NCBI GenBank assembly: GCA_015680685.1
Contig: MNCI01013584.1
Coordinates: forward strand, 614,454 to 678,453
Origin: Gnetum montanum
Taxonomy: Eukaryota; Streptophyta; Gnetopsida; Gnetales; Gnetaceae
Length of the DNA stretch: 64,000 bases
Direction of reading: 5' to 3'
Shown here: positions 1 to 12,515 of the stretch, in pieces
Layout: each line of letters starts with the position of its first letter
Position numbering within the stretch: position 1 is the first letter of the stretch
Program-made: the position numbers and the translations under genes
The notes under the pieces: generated by a model
Database searches by the model: none
What the model was told of the DNA's origin: nothing
The model's input: only the letters and a program-made list of their open reading frames with translations

Positions 1-199
1 ACTAGGTGATCTTTTTTACTTGGGGAATGAGGCTTTGATCACTTATGAGGCATTTTCAGCCCCAAAAGTATAAAGTACATGAAAGTGCCCATTGTGGATT
101 ACAATATTCACATTTACAATGAAATTTTTCTTTGGGTTTTAAGGATGGAAGCTACATGATGGACATTGGTTACAAGATGCACATTTTTGTGGTGTTTCA
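1..199 (-). repeat. Element A 3' LTR (partial)
   Basis: Bases 1-181 match 36103-36290 (shared words such as ggggaatgagg and cccaaaagtataaa). On the minus strand this LTR starts at base 199 with TGAAACACCACAAAA, the same start as the LTRs of B, and it directly follows a polypurine tract. The rest lies outside the window. Confidence 0.85.
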
Positions 200-212
200 A
201 TGGCCCCTCTTT
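200..212 (-). other. Element A polypurine tract
   Basis: On the minus strand the sequence is AAAGAGGGGCCAT immediately before the LTR start. Element B has AAAGAGGGGCCAA at the same place (31891-31903). This is the expected site for priming plus-strand DNA synthesis. Confidence 0.8.
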
Positions 213-296
213 GTTGGTGTCTAGAGGATTGACCTAAGTGTCACTAACAAAGAATACAAAACATCATTGCATATTATAATGCTACAATGCATATCG

Positions 297-420
297 GCCA
301 CATGAGAATTAGGCTATTTAGGTCACCAATGGTACTAGTTTAAGGCCATGGTGGGCCATGGTACTAGTTTAAGGCCCTAGCAGGCCATGTTGCCAATTTA
401 AGGTCATAGCGAACTATTGA
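297..420 (-). repeat. Boundary repeat cluster after pol (element A)
   Basis: Tandem units read on the plus strand as tactagtttaaggccatgg and close variants, so the sense strand of A shows ATGGCCTTAAACTAGTA. Three or so units lie just past the integrase stop. The same unit recurs at 4140-4260 and 12176-12335 in A, and at three matching places in B. Confidence 0.7.
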
Positions 421-450
421 AAGCAGGCTCACTTGTTGATGATCTATTGG

Positions 451-1800
451 TTACATGTAATATGGCTTTAGATAGGAATGATTAACTAGATTGGCTAGTT
501 CATTTCCATTAATGTTGGCTATTCTGAATGCTTCATTCTTGTAGGCTCTAGTGACAAGAAAGGGCCCTTCCCAGTTGGCTGAGAATTTTCCTACATGCTC
601 ATGGATGGCCTTGAGGACTAGGTCCCCCTCCTTGATCTTGCACATGGTCAAGTTATGGTAATGTTATTGCTTCTACCTCTTTTGATAATGTTCGATGTGA
701 GCAAGCACTTGCATACACTTCTCCTCCATCAAATCTAGTGCTATTGTCCACAACTCCTTACTTTGCCCATTGTTGATGAAGTTAGATAAGGCTACTTGAA
801 GCAATGGCACCTACAATTCAAGAGGTAAAACACATTTAGAACCATAAACAAGGCTATGGTAGGTCATGCCAATTGTTGTGTGATAGGTTGTTATATATGC
901 TTATAATGCATGGAGAAGTTGCTCATGCCACTTTCACTTGCTGTTGTTGAGCATCTTCTTGAGCAAGCTGATGATGGCCTTGTTGCTTGCTTTTGCTTGT
1001 TCATTGACTTGAGGGTAGTAAGGTGACAAGAAAGAATGCTTAATGATTAGGTTGTGACATAATTCCTTGGTTTCTTGGCTATTGAATTAAGGTCCATTAT
1101 CTGTAACTATGGCCATGGATACTAGGATAAACTTGCAAACTTGTTCAAACGTGATCTTCCTTAGGGGAATAGCTTCAACCCATTTGGTAAAGTATTTGAT
1201 TGCGATGATGATGGAGCTATGCCCTTCGGTAGACTTAGCTATTATAGGTCTAATGATATTCAACCCCCATCATTGAAATGGCCATGTTATCTAGGTTGTA
1301 TGTAACTCAGTTGGTGATACATGTATTAGGTTGCTATATCCTTCACATGTGTTACATTGCTTAACCTTTTGTAGGTAGTCATTTTCCATATGGGGAAAAT
1401 AGTAGCCTAACCATCTAATATTAGCAGCCATAGCTCTAGGTCCTATGTGTCCTTCACAAACTCCCTCATGAACCTCCTCTAGGACTATTCTAGCTTTAGT
1501 TTTACTTAAGAATTTTAGGAGTATGCCATCATAGGATCATCAACATAATGTGTTGTCACCTATAATGACATACTGCTTTGATCACTTATGTATGATGTCC
1601 TTCTAAGAAGTAGTTAGGCCTTATGAGGATTCATCATGCATAAAGTAAATTTTGATAGTATCATACAAATCCTTGGGAGGGGCAGTATGAACAATAGTCA
1701 TAAAGGTATCCTTAGTATTCTGTGTGATGGGAGTAGCGTAGTTCATAGTTAAGATGGGCAACTTGCTAAACACATTTGGCATCACACTAAGGGCTAGTGT
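451..1800 (-). pseudogene. Integrase region of element A pol (decayed)
   Basis: The C-terminal 66 residues (651 down to 451) contain KFSANWEGPF and end in LKPYYM. They match the end of the element B integrase (KFSANWEGPY, LKPFYV), so the ORF end is the natural one. Upstream, to about 1800, minus-strand fragments follow the core domain and the zinc-binding region but are broken by many stops and frameshifts. No function is expected. The upstream limit is estimated from spacing in element B. Confidence 0.75.
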
Positions 1801-1849
1801 TGCAATTGAATTAGCTATGGCATTTTCATTTTGAGGTATGTGTTGGATA

Positions 1850-2330
1850 TCAACATCTATGAATTATTGTAATAATTGCTTCCCTAGGTCACAATAAGGT
1901 TGTAAGTGCTTAGCTTTGCATGTATAGACTTTGGTTACTTGGTTAACAACAAGTTATGAATCACCTTTGATGGCAAGGCATCTAATTCCTAGGTTATGAG
2001 CTACCATTATTCCTATAATCAAACCCTCATATTTTGCTATATTATTGGTACATGGGAACCCCAAATAATAGGCAAAGGTTTGGATTTCACAAGATGAAAA
2101 TGCTATGATGGCAATAATAATAGCCCCATGGGCAGTTAAAGCTCCATTGAAGTTCATGAATACCTCATAACCCTTGGGTACTTGGCTAATCATGTTAATG
2201 TGTTCATCAAGGAACTTAGGATCTATGGCTACTTGGCCATCAATAGGTGAAATTGTGAGTTGTACAGCTATAGCTTGACCTTTTGTTGAGGATTGAGAGA
2301 TGTAATGGATGTTGAATTTTATGGTTATGG
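1850..2330 (-). pseudogene. Second RNase H domain of element A pol (decayed)
   Basis: Minus-strand residues read PKGYEVFMNFNGALTAHGA, then NNIAKYEGL and IKGDS, aligning with the intact-looking domain of B (NFDGAST, NNIAEYEGL, VRGDSQLV). The first catalytic Asp is Asn here (FNGA for FDGA), so the copy is inactive as well as fragmentary. This domain follows the usual gypsy RNase H, as in Tat-lineage elements. Confidence 0.75.
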
Positions 2331-2337
2331 CTTTCCA

Positions 2338-3885
2338 TTAAGCTATGCAACTACTTTCATAGATTTTGGTAGTTATGGATCTAAGTATATTTTCCTTGCA
2401 AATTATGTTGACTTGGCTTCTAAATAGGTAGCGTTTCCGTTTATTCAAAGAGAAGACTAGTGCTAGACAATACTTCTCCACCTCAATGTATTGGGTCTCA
2501 TGGGCAATTAAGGCATGGCTAAAGTAGTGTACAGGCATTCCTACCCCATCATCACATTTCTGACAGAGTAGAGAGGAAATGGATGTATCATAGATGGTGA
2601 AATAAATGTAAAATGGTTTACCCTCTTGTGGAGTATAGACTATCAGTAGTTGTGTCAACTGTTGCTTAAGGTTTTCAAAGGCCTCTTAGCATTGAGTCAT
2701 CCACTCATAGTGCACTCCTTTCTTAAGCAAGTTTGCATAGGTTGTAACTTATATGTAAGCTTAGTGATAAACCTATGAATAAACTATAATCTACCTTGTA
2801 ATCCTCAAAGCTCTTTAAGGTTGGTAGGTGTTACCAATTTGGATATGGCCTTAACTTTATCAGGATTTAAGTGTATCCCTGCTTCAAAGACTACAAAACC
2901 AAGCATCTTACCAGTGTTAACACTGAAGATACATGTCTTAGGATTGAGCCTAAGCTTGTATTTGAGGCATCATTTAAGCCCAAGATCTAGGTCATTAGCA
3001 TGGTTATCAGCTATCTTAGACTTCATATCTATGTCATTTACGTAATCATTAAGAAAACCTAACATGTAATCATTAAAGATATAGGTCATGGCGCTCCGGT
3101 ATGTTGCTCTAACATTCTTAAGAAGAAAGGGCATCATGCTATAATAGAACGTACCCCATGGGGTCATAAAGGTCATGCTAAGTTTGTGCTCTGGGTTGAT
3201 CCTAATTTGGTTATATCTTGAGAATCCATTCATAAAGGACAACAAGACATGTCTAGTTGTAGTATCAATAAGTTGATCAATACTAGGCAAAGGGAAGTCA
3301 TCCTTGATGGTTGCTTTATTTAGATCTTAGAAATCAATGTAAATATAGATATTCCCACTTTTCTTAGAAACCACCACTATGTTGGACACCCATTCTACAT
3401 AATTGATAGCTCTAATGAAACTTACTTGGTAGAGCTTTGAGATTTTATTACAAACTACCAAGGCCAAATTAAGTCTAATCTTGCACACTTTTTGCTTAAC
3501 TAGTCTAATGCTAGGGTCTAGTATGATGTTGTGCTGGACTAGACATGGGTTTAGGCCTGGCATATCTTAATATGACTAGGTAAATGTCTTTATGTTATCT
3601 TGTAAAAATTTGGTGATATCTTGGACACATTGAGGTTCTAGCGAGGAACTTAGTTTAATGGTTTTCTCATCACCACTGTGTGTTGTGATAGGAACTTCAA
3701 TTAGAGAGTCTTCAATTATGTCTCATCCTTCTATGTCAAGGGTATTGACAAGGTTTTCAAGCCATTCTAGAGTTTTCTCTATTGAGGCTATGTGGTCTAC
3801 AAGACTCTCAGGCTCAAGATTTAGATAATCATAGTCAATACACTATTTAATATCATCGTGGGGGTCCATGTAGACACAAAGGCAA
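2338..3885 (-). pseudogene. Reverse transcriptase and first RNase H of element A pol (decayed)
   Basis: Minus-strand fragments follow the element B RT in order: an N-terminal stretch from about 3885 (MDPHDD), GLNPCLVQHNIILDP near 3550, INYVEWVSNIVVVSKKSG, SFMNGFSRYNQIRINPEH and LNDYVNDIDMKS. The catalytic YVDD box is YVND. The RNase H-like tail (VHYFSHALIAHE, EKYCLALVFSL) ends near 2338. At least one frame change lies between 2970 and 2658. The ATG near 3885 is the inferred start of the second sense ORF, by analogy with B. Confidence 0.82.
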
Positions 3886-4139
3886 ACTAATTTGATCTTA
3901 GATACTCATAATTTTATCATGCATATCAACCAAAAGCATATTAAGTGGCACCTAGGTAAAAGTAAATAAATAACATTAAAATGCCATAAAACATATGCAA
4001 ATCTAATGCAATCAAGGCCATTTAAGGTCATTAGTGAGATAAGGTCAATTCAAAAAAGTACAATAGAGGTAAACAAAGATCACATAAAGGTTAAACAAGG
4101 GGAAGTATAGGCTAAAAATGGCCAATAAAGGTTACAATT

Positions 4140-4260
4140 TTGCTAGTTTAAGGCCTTAGTGGGCCTTGATGCCAATTTATAGTCTTGGTGGACTATGATG
4201 CCAGTTTAAGATCTTAGTGGGCCATGGTCATATGGTGTTAAATGGAGGTTAGAAAAGGTC
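4140..4260 (-). repeat. Boundary repeat cluster before pol (element A)
   Basis: Units such as tagtttaaggccttagtggg and gccagtttaagatcttagtg repeat about three times upstream of the RT start of A. They are the same family as the clusters at 297-420 and 12176-12335, and correspond to 26560-26700 in B. Confidence 0.65.
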
Positions 4261-4489
4261 AAATCCTACTATTTAATACCATTTAAAGGTCAAAAAAGAA
4301 CAATTAGAACTATAATAAGACAAACAATGAACATATAAGGTTGTATAAAGGCCATAGAAGGTTAACAGGGTCCACAAGGCAACATAAGTCTAAAAATAAG
4401 CTAAAACATTATGTAATAATTTAAAAATCAAGACAAGTAGAGTATATATGATAAAATTTGGTTAATATAGGTAAAAATGGTTAGGTTTT

Positions 4490-6200
4490 GCCAGTTTTAG
4501 ACCTTAGTGGGCCATGTTTTGAGGCTACAAGGCTATTAAGTAAGTTTAGGCATCAATTAGGGTTGTTTCTAGTGTTTTTAGGCTTTCATGCTGGGCTTAG
4601 CATGGAAACAAGGGCCCTTAGTATGAAGACTAAGGAAAATATGTTTTATGGTGCTCAAAGGTCCAACATTAAGGTGTTAGGACCTTCCCAAGGTAGTGCA
4701 AGGTTAGATCCATCAAAATTAAGCTCCCTAGAGGTCTATAAAGGCAAAAAAGTTGGTTCTGAAGCCTTCCCCCCCTTGTTTCCACACTAGCTAGCATGGA
4801 AAATAGGGGGTTTAGAATGGATAACCAAAATCAAAGTAAATATAAGGTCAAACATGGTCAAATAGGTAGCTAGAGTCTAGATCTGGAACTTGTGCATCTC
4901 TAGGCTTTATTCTAAGGTAATTTGAGGTCATTTTGAGTGTTAATAAATGTTGAAATAGCTTTCCCCCTTTTTCCATGCTAAGCATAGTATCCTTAGTGTG
5001 GAAAAATAGGGGGACACTTATTTTATGGATTCAGAGTGATTTTGGGGCACTTTGATGAAGTTTCTAGGCCCCTCGGGCTATAAACTTTGATTTTGTAATT
5101 TTTTGGTTGATTTTGGGCATGTTTGAAGGTTTTTTAAGGGCATTTAAGGTCTTATTCCCCTATTTCCATGCTAGGGGAGTTACTCTAGAATGGAAAATTG
5201 GGGGGGGGGGGGGGGGGGNGGGGAGAAAGGTTTTGGAGGTTGAAATGAGGTCAAACAAGTGAAATCTTGAGGCTATGAGATCCTAGGCTTCTTTAGTGAA
5301 GATCTTTATGATTTGGGAGTGTCATCTTGCCTCCAAAAGTGGAAAAGAAACTTTATCCCCTTATTTCCACATTGGGTAAGTTCCTCCAATGTGGAGTAAG
5401 AAAGAACCTTAGATCTAGGTTAATCTGGATCACAATCGACTATGCATGTTACCTCTCGGGGTTACTACAAGCAAGGGTTATGGATTTATGTCAAAATTTA
5501 TCAATTTTAAGCATCCCTAAGTGACTTTTTGACTTGCCACCTTTATTCTACATTGGGGATAGAGAGATTAGGGTGGAAAACAAGGGGGAATGAATTTTTG
5601 GCTATTTGGAATTAGTTTTGTAAAGTTTAAGGGTTCCAATATCTACCACTAGGGTTCTAGAGTGCATGAAAGGTCATTTGATGTCATTCTAAGGTGTTTA
5701 GGAGCTTCAAAAAAGTTCCCCCTTGAGTTTCCACATTGAGGAAGCTATCCTTAGCATGGAAAAAGGGATCCCTAGTGTGAGAGAATCATGCATCTTATAA
5801 CTAGATCAATTTTAACCTCAATCAACCATGCATGTTAGCTTCTGGGGCCACCAGGGTCAGGGACTATGGTTTTGTGTCAGGTTTTGGCAACTTTGAGTGT
5901 TTCTAAGTGGTTTTCAGACTTCACTCCTTCTTTCCATGCTTGGGATGAAGAGCTTAGCATGAAAAAAAAGGCTCAATGTGAAAGAAGTCTCCCCTAGTGT
6001 GGAAAACACCAGATCCCAAGTTTTGATTAGGTTTGGTGAGGTCCCAAGGCTGTCGGAGATGCTTGGAGGGGTTCTAGGTCATGTGAGGCCCACTTTGGAA
6101 TCAAACGTAACCTAGATGAGTGTTGGGAGGCAAGAGCAAGTGTTACCCCCTTCTTCCATGCTAAGAATTATTACCTCAGTGTGCAAATCCATGATACTTA
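4490..6200. repeat. Dispersed imperfect hairpin repeats upstream of the antisense gene (element A)
   Basis: Every 200-400 bases an inverted pair appears: ttccatgcta or ttccacattg, a 10-25 base spacer, then tagcatggaa or aatgtggag. Clear cases start near 4968, 5163, 5366, 5729, 5932 and 6146. A related word (tttccaagttgga, ttccacattgg) is repeated in the LTR of A at 35640-35950. A run of G with one N lies at 5201-5224. No coding sequence was recognised between 3886 and 6601. Confidence 0.6.
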
Positions 6201-6601
6201 GTCATGCACATATTTTATCCAAATTTGAAAACCCAGGGTTGAAAAAGATAAGTCTTAGTTACTAAAAATGGAAAGATGTTGTAATGCTAATGAATTTTTA
6301 AAAGAATGGACATGTTTACATGTTGGGCATGGCATTCCCAATGTGGAAGTATTAAATCAATGTTGCCATAATGTTTGAAGTGTCAAAGTTGTTAAAAACT
6401 CTTAGCATTGATGCTAATTTTGGCCAAAAGTGAAGGCGTATGGTCAGGCCCATAATCCAAAAATATAAAATTTTGAAAAGTGAAGTTGTTTGCCCCCCTA
6501 AAACTAATGTGAACTAGAATTTCCACCCCTTTTCTTTAGTGCATTGGTAGTCATGGTGCACTAAATTAGCAACTAGGGCTTCATTTAGGTATTTGATGGG
6601 G

Positions 6602-6609
6602 TTTATAAG
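6602..6609 (+). promoter_or_regulatory. Candidate TATA box of the antisense gene in element A
   Basis: TTTATAAG lies about 190 bases before the exon 1 ATG at 6796. Element B has TATATAAAG about 220 bases before its corresponding ATG. The match in position supports it, but the sequence itself is short and the region is AT-rich. Confidence 0.4.
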
Positions 6610-6795
6610 TCAAATTTTGCAAATTTTGATCATAATTGTCATTCTTTAGCAACAACACATTGGAGGAGAGTTGTGATAGAGATTCTTGTGGTAGCCACAA
6701 CCAATCTTCAACATGGAAGCCTTCCATCTCCCTTGCAACTAGCGTAGAACTCTCATATTTTCCTAATTTTCCTCTTTTTGAATGTTGAGCCTATA

Positions 6796-9700
6796 ATGGC
6801 ATCAAAATAGAGGGGAGGAAAGAGTAAGAACCCCACAATCTAGAGGATGGATGAGCACTATAGGGAGTTATTAGAGGTTCCTAGGCCTATCTCCATTCAG
6901 GCCCCATTTTTCATCACTCAAAGGTAGGAATTCTACCTATTTCTACGTTTGTTTTTTGTGATTTTTCTAGCTTTTTGCTTTCTAGATGTTGAGGCTATTT
7001 TTTTTAAGATCTACTTTAGTAGGGGGATTAAAATGAAATTTTGATAAAATCCCATCTCCTATTTTGGCTACTCCCATGTAGATCTATAGTTGTTTTATCA
7101 CTTTAGCTTTTACAAATTAGATTTTGAAAATAGGGCTTGCTGTTTTGTGCTTTTTCCTCAAAACCTTAGGGTATGGCCATTTTTTTTAGATCTAGGCCTT
7201 AAAATTTGTTAAAGTTAAATTTAAAACAAAATCCTACCCCATTATTTTGATGCAAATTTAAATGGGTTTTAATGTTTTTGGCTATTTTGACTATTTTAAT
7301 TGCTATATGAAATTTGGACTTTGGGATTTATGAAGTTTTGCTATGAAAAAGTAAGCTAAGTTGTGTATTTTTTTCTTGGTGAAATGATGCATATTTGTGA
7401 AATTAATGGTTATGGGTTTGTAGCCCTTTTTTTATGCTTCTTGATGGTTATTGTCTCATTTAATTTAGCTTTGAAATGAGGAAGTTATGGCTATTTTCCT
7501 AACATTGTGTGGTTAGGTTGTTTGTGCCACTTTTGTAATTTCATGTAGATTTGTTAAATTTTCATAAGAAAATGAAAAAGGTTTTGGCTATTTTCTAGTC
7601 ATGGCTACATAGGCTTTGGCTTTAGCTTTTCGATGAAGGTGGAATCACTTCGATTGGACTTAAAACAAATTTTTTATGAATTTTTTACTATGGTTGTGTG
7701 AATCATGGCAAAACTCAGAGTTGTAGTACATTGCCCAAAATAGAAGTGGTTGATATGCTTAATTTTTTTTTCTAGAAGAGTAAGAGCTTTTTCTATTCAA
7801 ATAAGTTTTTATTATGGCTTCATTTCTTTTTCTCATGCTTTTTCTAAATTTGTGCATCGTTTAGAGATTTTTTCAAATTTATGCATGCTTTGCATAATTT
7901 TAGATGCTTTTTTCTAAACTTATGCTTACTTTAAAAAAATATTTAAGCATAATTTAGATGCTTTTTCTAAATGTATACATAATTTAGACTAAGACATAGT
8001 TTTGGCTATAATTTTTTGGTTGTAAAGGCTATGAAATATGGTAACAATGCTTTTATGGAATTTCTTAAGCTAATTTAGATAAACATCTAAGAGCTTTTTA
8101 TAAAGGCTAATTTCACTTCTGACTTAGGAAGTTTTTTCTAAATTTATTAAGAAATTTCAGTTGGTCATGATGCAAGGATATGCAGGGTTATAATAATTTT
8201 TCTTGTGAAGTCACTTAGATGAATTTAGATAAACACCTTAGAGCTTTTTATAGAATCTAATTTCACCTTAGACTAGATGTTTTATCTAAATTTGCTAAGT
8301 AAGTCTAATAGGTCATAATATTTTTTCTCTGTTTCATGCAAGGTCTTCTTGAGGCCAATTTTCATTATAGTGGAGTTGGTTGGCATTTTGTGCTACATTG
8401 GTCATTCGAAGACCAATACTCCACCACATGACATGCCTCTTGGAAAGCTTTCATTGTGGTTCCTTGCCTATGTCCTTAGGAACTTTAGTATGATGCTGTG
8501 GTCACACTTGTCCATACATGTAGCTGGGGGTTGTTGTGGAGACATTGTTGCCTCAGGCATCTGGACTAATTACTAGGTATATTATTGATAAACTAGTTTC
8601 TAAGACCACAGGGGGACTTGCAAATGCTGTAAGTTCATGCTAGATTTCGAAGATTTGGATGATGCCAAAGTATAGTCAATACAATACTAACAATACCATG
8701 ATGGTGGTGCCTAGAGCCCACACATTATTCCAAAACCCACCTAGCATTGTTTATCATCTATAGGGGTAAGCATGGTTACTGTAATGTTTTTATGGTCTTG
8801 GATGGATTACCTTACCTAACTTTATAAATTTAACTTCTTGCAGGTACAAGGTTAATGATTAGGGCTTAATTGTTAGTGACCAAATCTTGGTAGTGGCTCA
8901 AAGTGCTTTGGATAGATTCATCAAGAGTCCCCAAATCAAAGCTACTATGTATCAATAGTTATGAGGGGACTTTGATGAATACACCACTAGGTTCAACATG
9001 ATATACAATAAGTGTAAGGATGATAAGGTGATGCATAGATGGTGGGTAGAGGATGATGGTATGGATCAGACCCTTGTAGTTGGAACCTCCACATTGCAGA
9101 AGAGAAGTAAAGGTGAATATGGCATTAAGTGTCTTATTGCTTTTCTTGGTTGTTGAAATTGCTCATATGGATGCTAACCTTTGGTTAATTCTTCATAGGA
9201 CCTTCCACCTCAACTGATGTCACTATACCACTTTCACGTTCACGTCATGAGGAAACCCTCATCCTAAAGTTTGGTGATGTGGCATTAGCATAGGAGTGGC
9301 TAAAGGGGCAGGTGCCTAGAAACGTTCAAGCAAAAATGTAGCATGCAAGTTTGCTTGATGTATTTATGGCACCTATTCCTTCCATTCCTATTGTGGAGAT
9401 GTTGCATGTTATCAAATCCTTTGATGAGAAGGTTAGTTGCTTTAGCACCACCATCCAAGGTATTAGGATAAACATTGATGTAAGTGCTGGCCTCTTTTGT
9501 AACTTGTTTGATGTCCCTACTGATGAGGCCAATGTTCCCACTAGGATAATGAGGGAATTGGATGATCACAAGGAATTTTTGAAGTCACTTGGCACTAGCA
9601 TGGGGCACTCTAGAATTTTTATGGATAGCTTCATGAACCCTAATGCAAAGGAATCATATCCTTTGTTTAGGCCTCTTGCATTCCCCAAATTGCTATCAAA

Positions 9701-11870
9701 AAAGAAGATAATCAACCTAGCACAGGGGAAAAACTTTAAGAAGGTCTTGATGAAGGGCATCAAATTTGATTGGGCTACTGCTTTGGCTATTGGGCTTTGA
9801 GAGGAGATTCTTAGACTCCATGTTGACACCTCTACGATAATCCATATGCACTTTGCATTTTTTGTAGGTTATCTAAAAAGGTTTGCAAAGTTTCTAGTGG
9901 TGTATAGGAATGGGCAATGGATTTTCCAAGACCCAAGCCAACTTTCTAAGCCTTGGATAAAGCACATTTATCCAACAGTGTAGTCCTAGAACCCACCAGA
10001 GGGGATGCAGGAAACATTATCCATCACCACTAAGAATCTTGATGTTAGGTTGCATGAGTCTCTTGACAATACTAATGATGATGAGCCCCTCTTGTTTCCT
10101 AGTAGTATTCAGAATGCTAGATGATGGTACATGAAGGTTGAAGGGGTAGTTAGAGAGAAACTTAGGAGGCCTATGGAGGAGGCACGCCTAGCATCAGATT
10201 TGTCTACCTTGAAGAAGCTTAAGTTTAAGCTTAAGCCATCATAGTAGGTAGTTGTAGGTATGCTTTGTTTAACTTTGGCTATTTCATGCTTTAAAATTTT
10301 GTGGCTACTTTATGGTTTTATGTGTTGACTAGTTTTCTATGTGTTATGATTGTAAACAAGAGTTAGGTTATAGTAGCCCAAGCTACTGTAGAGGTAGAAC
10401 AAAGGTGTGTAGAAGAAGCACTCCTAAAGCAACCTATGGTTGAGGAACTTGCTGATGTAGGTATAGATGATCTAGATACCTTGTTTAGTGAGGTGGTACC
10501 AGGCACCTCTCCCATCATCATCCCAAAGGGGGAGTAGGATGAGGTAGATATGCTTATTTCTCACTATTTTCATTATGTTTCATTAGTTATACTTGGTTTT
10601 CATCCTAACCTTTCAATGATTATTATGCTTATAATAGTTCCTAAGCCACTAGTGCAAGCTTTCATCCCTAAGTTTCATGCAAAACCATGGTAGAGATCCT
10701 AGATAAAGTGGAGTTCTTACATGGGATGGCTAAGGACATCATCGATCGATTACATCAGGTTGCACCTGAGAAAAGTAAGGATTTTGTTTTATGTGCTTTG
10801 GTCATAGGATTTGTTTGCATTATGGCTTTTAAAGGTTTTTCCTTATGGTCATATTTTATGCTTTGTGTAGTACCATCCATGGAATGAAATGCCAGAAGAT
10901 ACATGGATGTAGACACTTTGCCTGGACTTCCTTTTGACATTTCTAGTGTACCTGTGAAGCTATATGACATTGTCACTAATTTAGCAATGTCATGTGAAAA
11001 AGATTCATGGGAGATAGAGAGGTCCAATGAATCCCTATGGGAGGAAGTTGTGGCCTTGAGGGAAAAGGTTAAAAGGTAAGAGGATATGATTAGGGATCTT
11101 CAAGATTGTAAAGCCATTATGGAAGCCCAAGTGGCTAACTTGGGGGAGTTACAAACCAAGGGGATCACTTGGACATGCTACTGGCATGCTATTTAGGATA
11201 AAGTAGTGGTCTTGAAGGAGATGATAGAGTAACATATGTAGATGAACCTTATCTCCCAAAAGGTTGAGGACTAGAAGGATCACTATGCTTGGGTCCTAGA
11301 CTGGGGCAAGACACAAAAAGCCCACAAGCATCAGTATAAGGCTGATTCTTGGGCCTACCTAAAATGGCTTAAGGAAGAGTTAGTTGAATGGGACAAGAGA
11401 GAGCTATTCATTTAAGGGATCCAGTCAGAGAGTTCTTATCAACTCTTTCAAAGCACTCTCAAGGTGGAGTAGTCACCTACTCTTCAGATCACTATTGTTG
11501 TGGGCGAGATTGCTATAGCTACTATCACTCATGAGCCTCCTACCTGGACTCCTATAGATAGATTTGACATTCTTTTTGGCATTGATCTTGGGGATGTTGA
11601 TTGGGTCAACATGATAGAGCACTAGATCCTTCATTGTTTGGAGGAACACCTTCCCCATCTACTCCTAGAAGTGATAGGGCTAGACTCTCTATAGGTTTGA
11701 TCTATTTTGCATTTTAGTCTTTGCTTTAAGTCATAATTTTGGCTATGGGTTGCTAACTGGCTATGTGTTATTGCATTTTAGGCATTAGGTGACATTGGTA
11801 GCTCCAACAATGAGGGTGATCCACCACTTCCTCCTCTAAATGCCACTCAAAAGCCTCCTTTAGTGTATCT
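6796..11870 (+). pseudogene. Antisense multi-exon gene of element A (HAD-like N-terminus, coiled-coil C-terminus), decayed
   Basis: This is the homologue of the 21506-26138 gene of element B, again opposite to the sense strand of its host element. Exons inferred by matching B and by GT-AG signals: 6796-6923, 8343-8765, 8844-9112, 9199-10255, 10374-10543, 10638-10774, 10871-11694, 11782 to about 11870. Shared words include VELVGIL, RAHTLFQNPP, LLDVFMAPIPS, QLSKPWIKHIYPT and FDILFGIDLGDVDWV. There are many in-frame stops, such as one in exon 1, several in exon 3 and many in exon 7. Intron 1 is about 1.4 kb (0.9 kb in B). The exon 2 start is off frame by an indel. Confidence 0.75.
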
Positions 11871-12175
11871 TGTTGGCTATTTTGCTTTTTTTTATGTTGA
11901 TCACTATGGTTAGCCAAAACTATGTTATGGATAGTCATTCTTTGGTATCATTGCTACACATTATGGTTATAGATATATGTTATGGACATTTTGATTTTAA
12001 ATTTGAATATTTGGTTTTGTTTTGGCTATATGGATTTATAGTAATAATGAATATTGTAAATGTTGCAAGCTTAGAAAACAACCATGTTAATGCTTTTTGG
12101 TTATAAAATCAAATGACTAATCAATGTGATAATAGGATAAGCAAAGAGAGATATAAAAAGGAACATTTGCTAGTT

Positions 12176-12335
12176 TTAGGCCATCATGGGCATAGGTTAT
12201 ATTGTGCAATTATGGGTACATTGTTAGTTTAACATCTTAGTAGTTGATAATACTAGTTGAAGGTCATAGCGGACCATAGTGCCAGTTTTAGGCCTTAGTA
12301 GGCCATGGTGCTAGTTTTAGGCCTTAGCGGGACAT
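12176..12335 (-). repeat. Boundary repeat cluster after gag-pro (element A)
   Basis: Units such as gccagttttaggccttagta and gctagttttaggccttagcg repeat four or five times just downstream (in the sense of A) of the gag-pro stop at 12516. The cluster occupies the same place as 20957-21290 in B, between the 3' ends of gag-pro and the antisense gene. Confidence 0.65.
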
Positions 12336-12515
12336 GTCTAAAAGAGATGTTTTTTAATGTTTAAAAGAAAGGTTATAGAAAATGGGTAAAAAAACAAATA
12401 AATTTAGGCTACATGCTTAAAATAACAAAGATATAATAAGTTGCAAGAGAAAAAATAAGCCTATTTGGCTATCATTGTATTTGGTCATAGAGGCATGGGA
12501 AGGTAAAGGTAAACT

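Noticed and set aside
8349-8576. Stand-alone gene for the 75-residue frame
   Set aside because: It is only exon 2 of the antisense gene of A. It makes sense with the exons on both sides and not alone.
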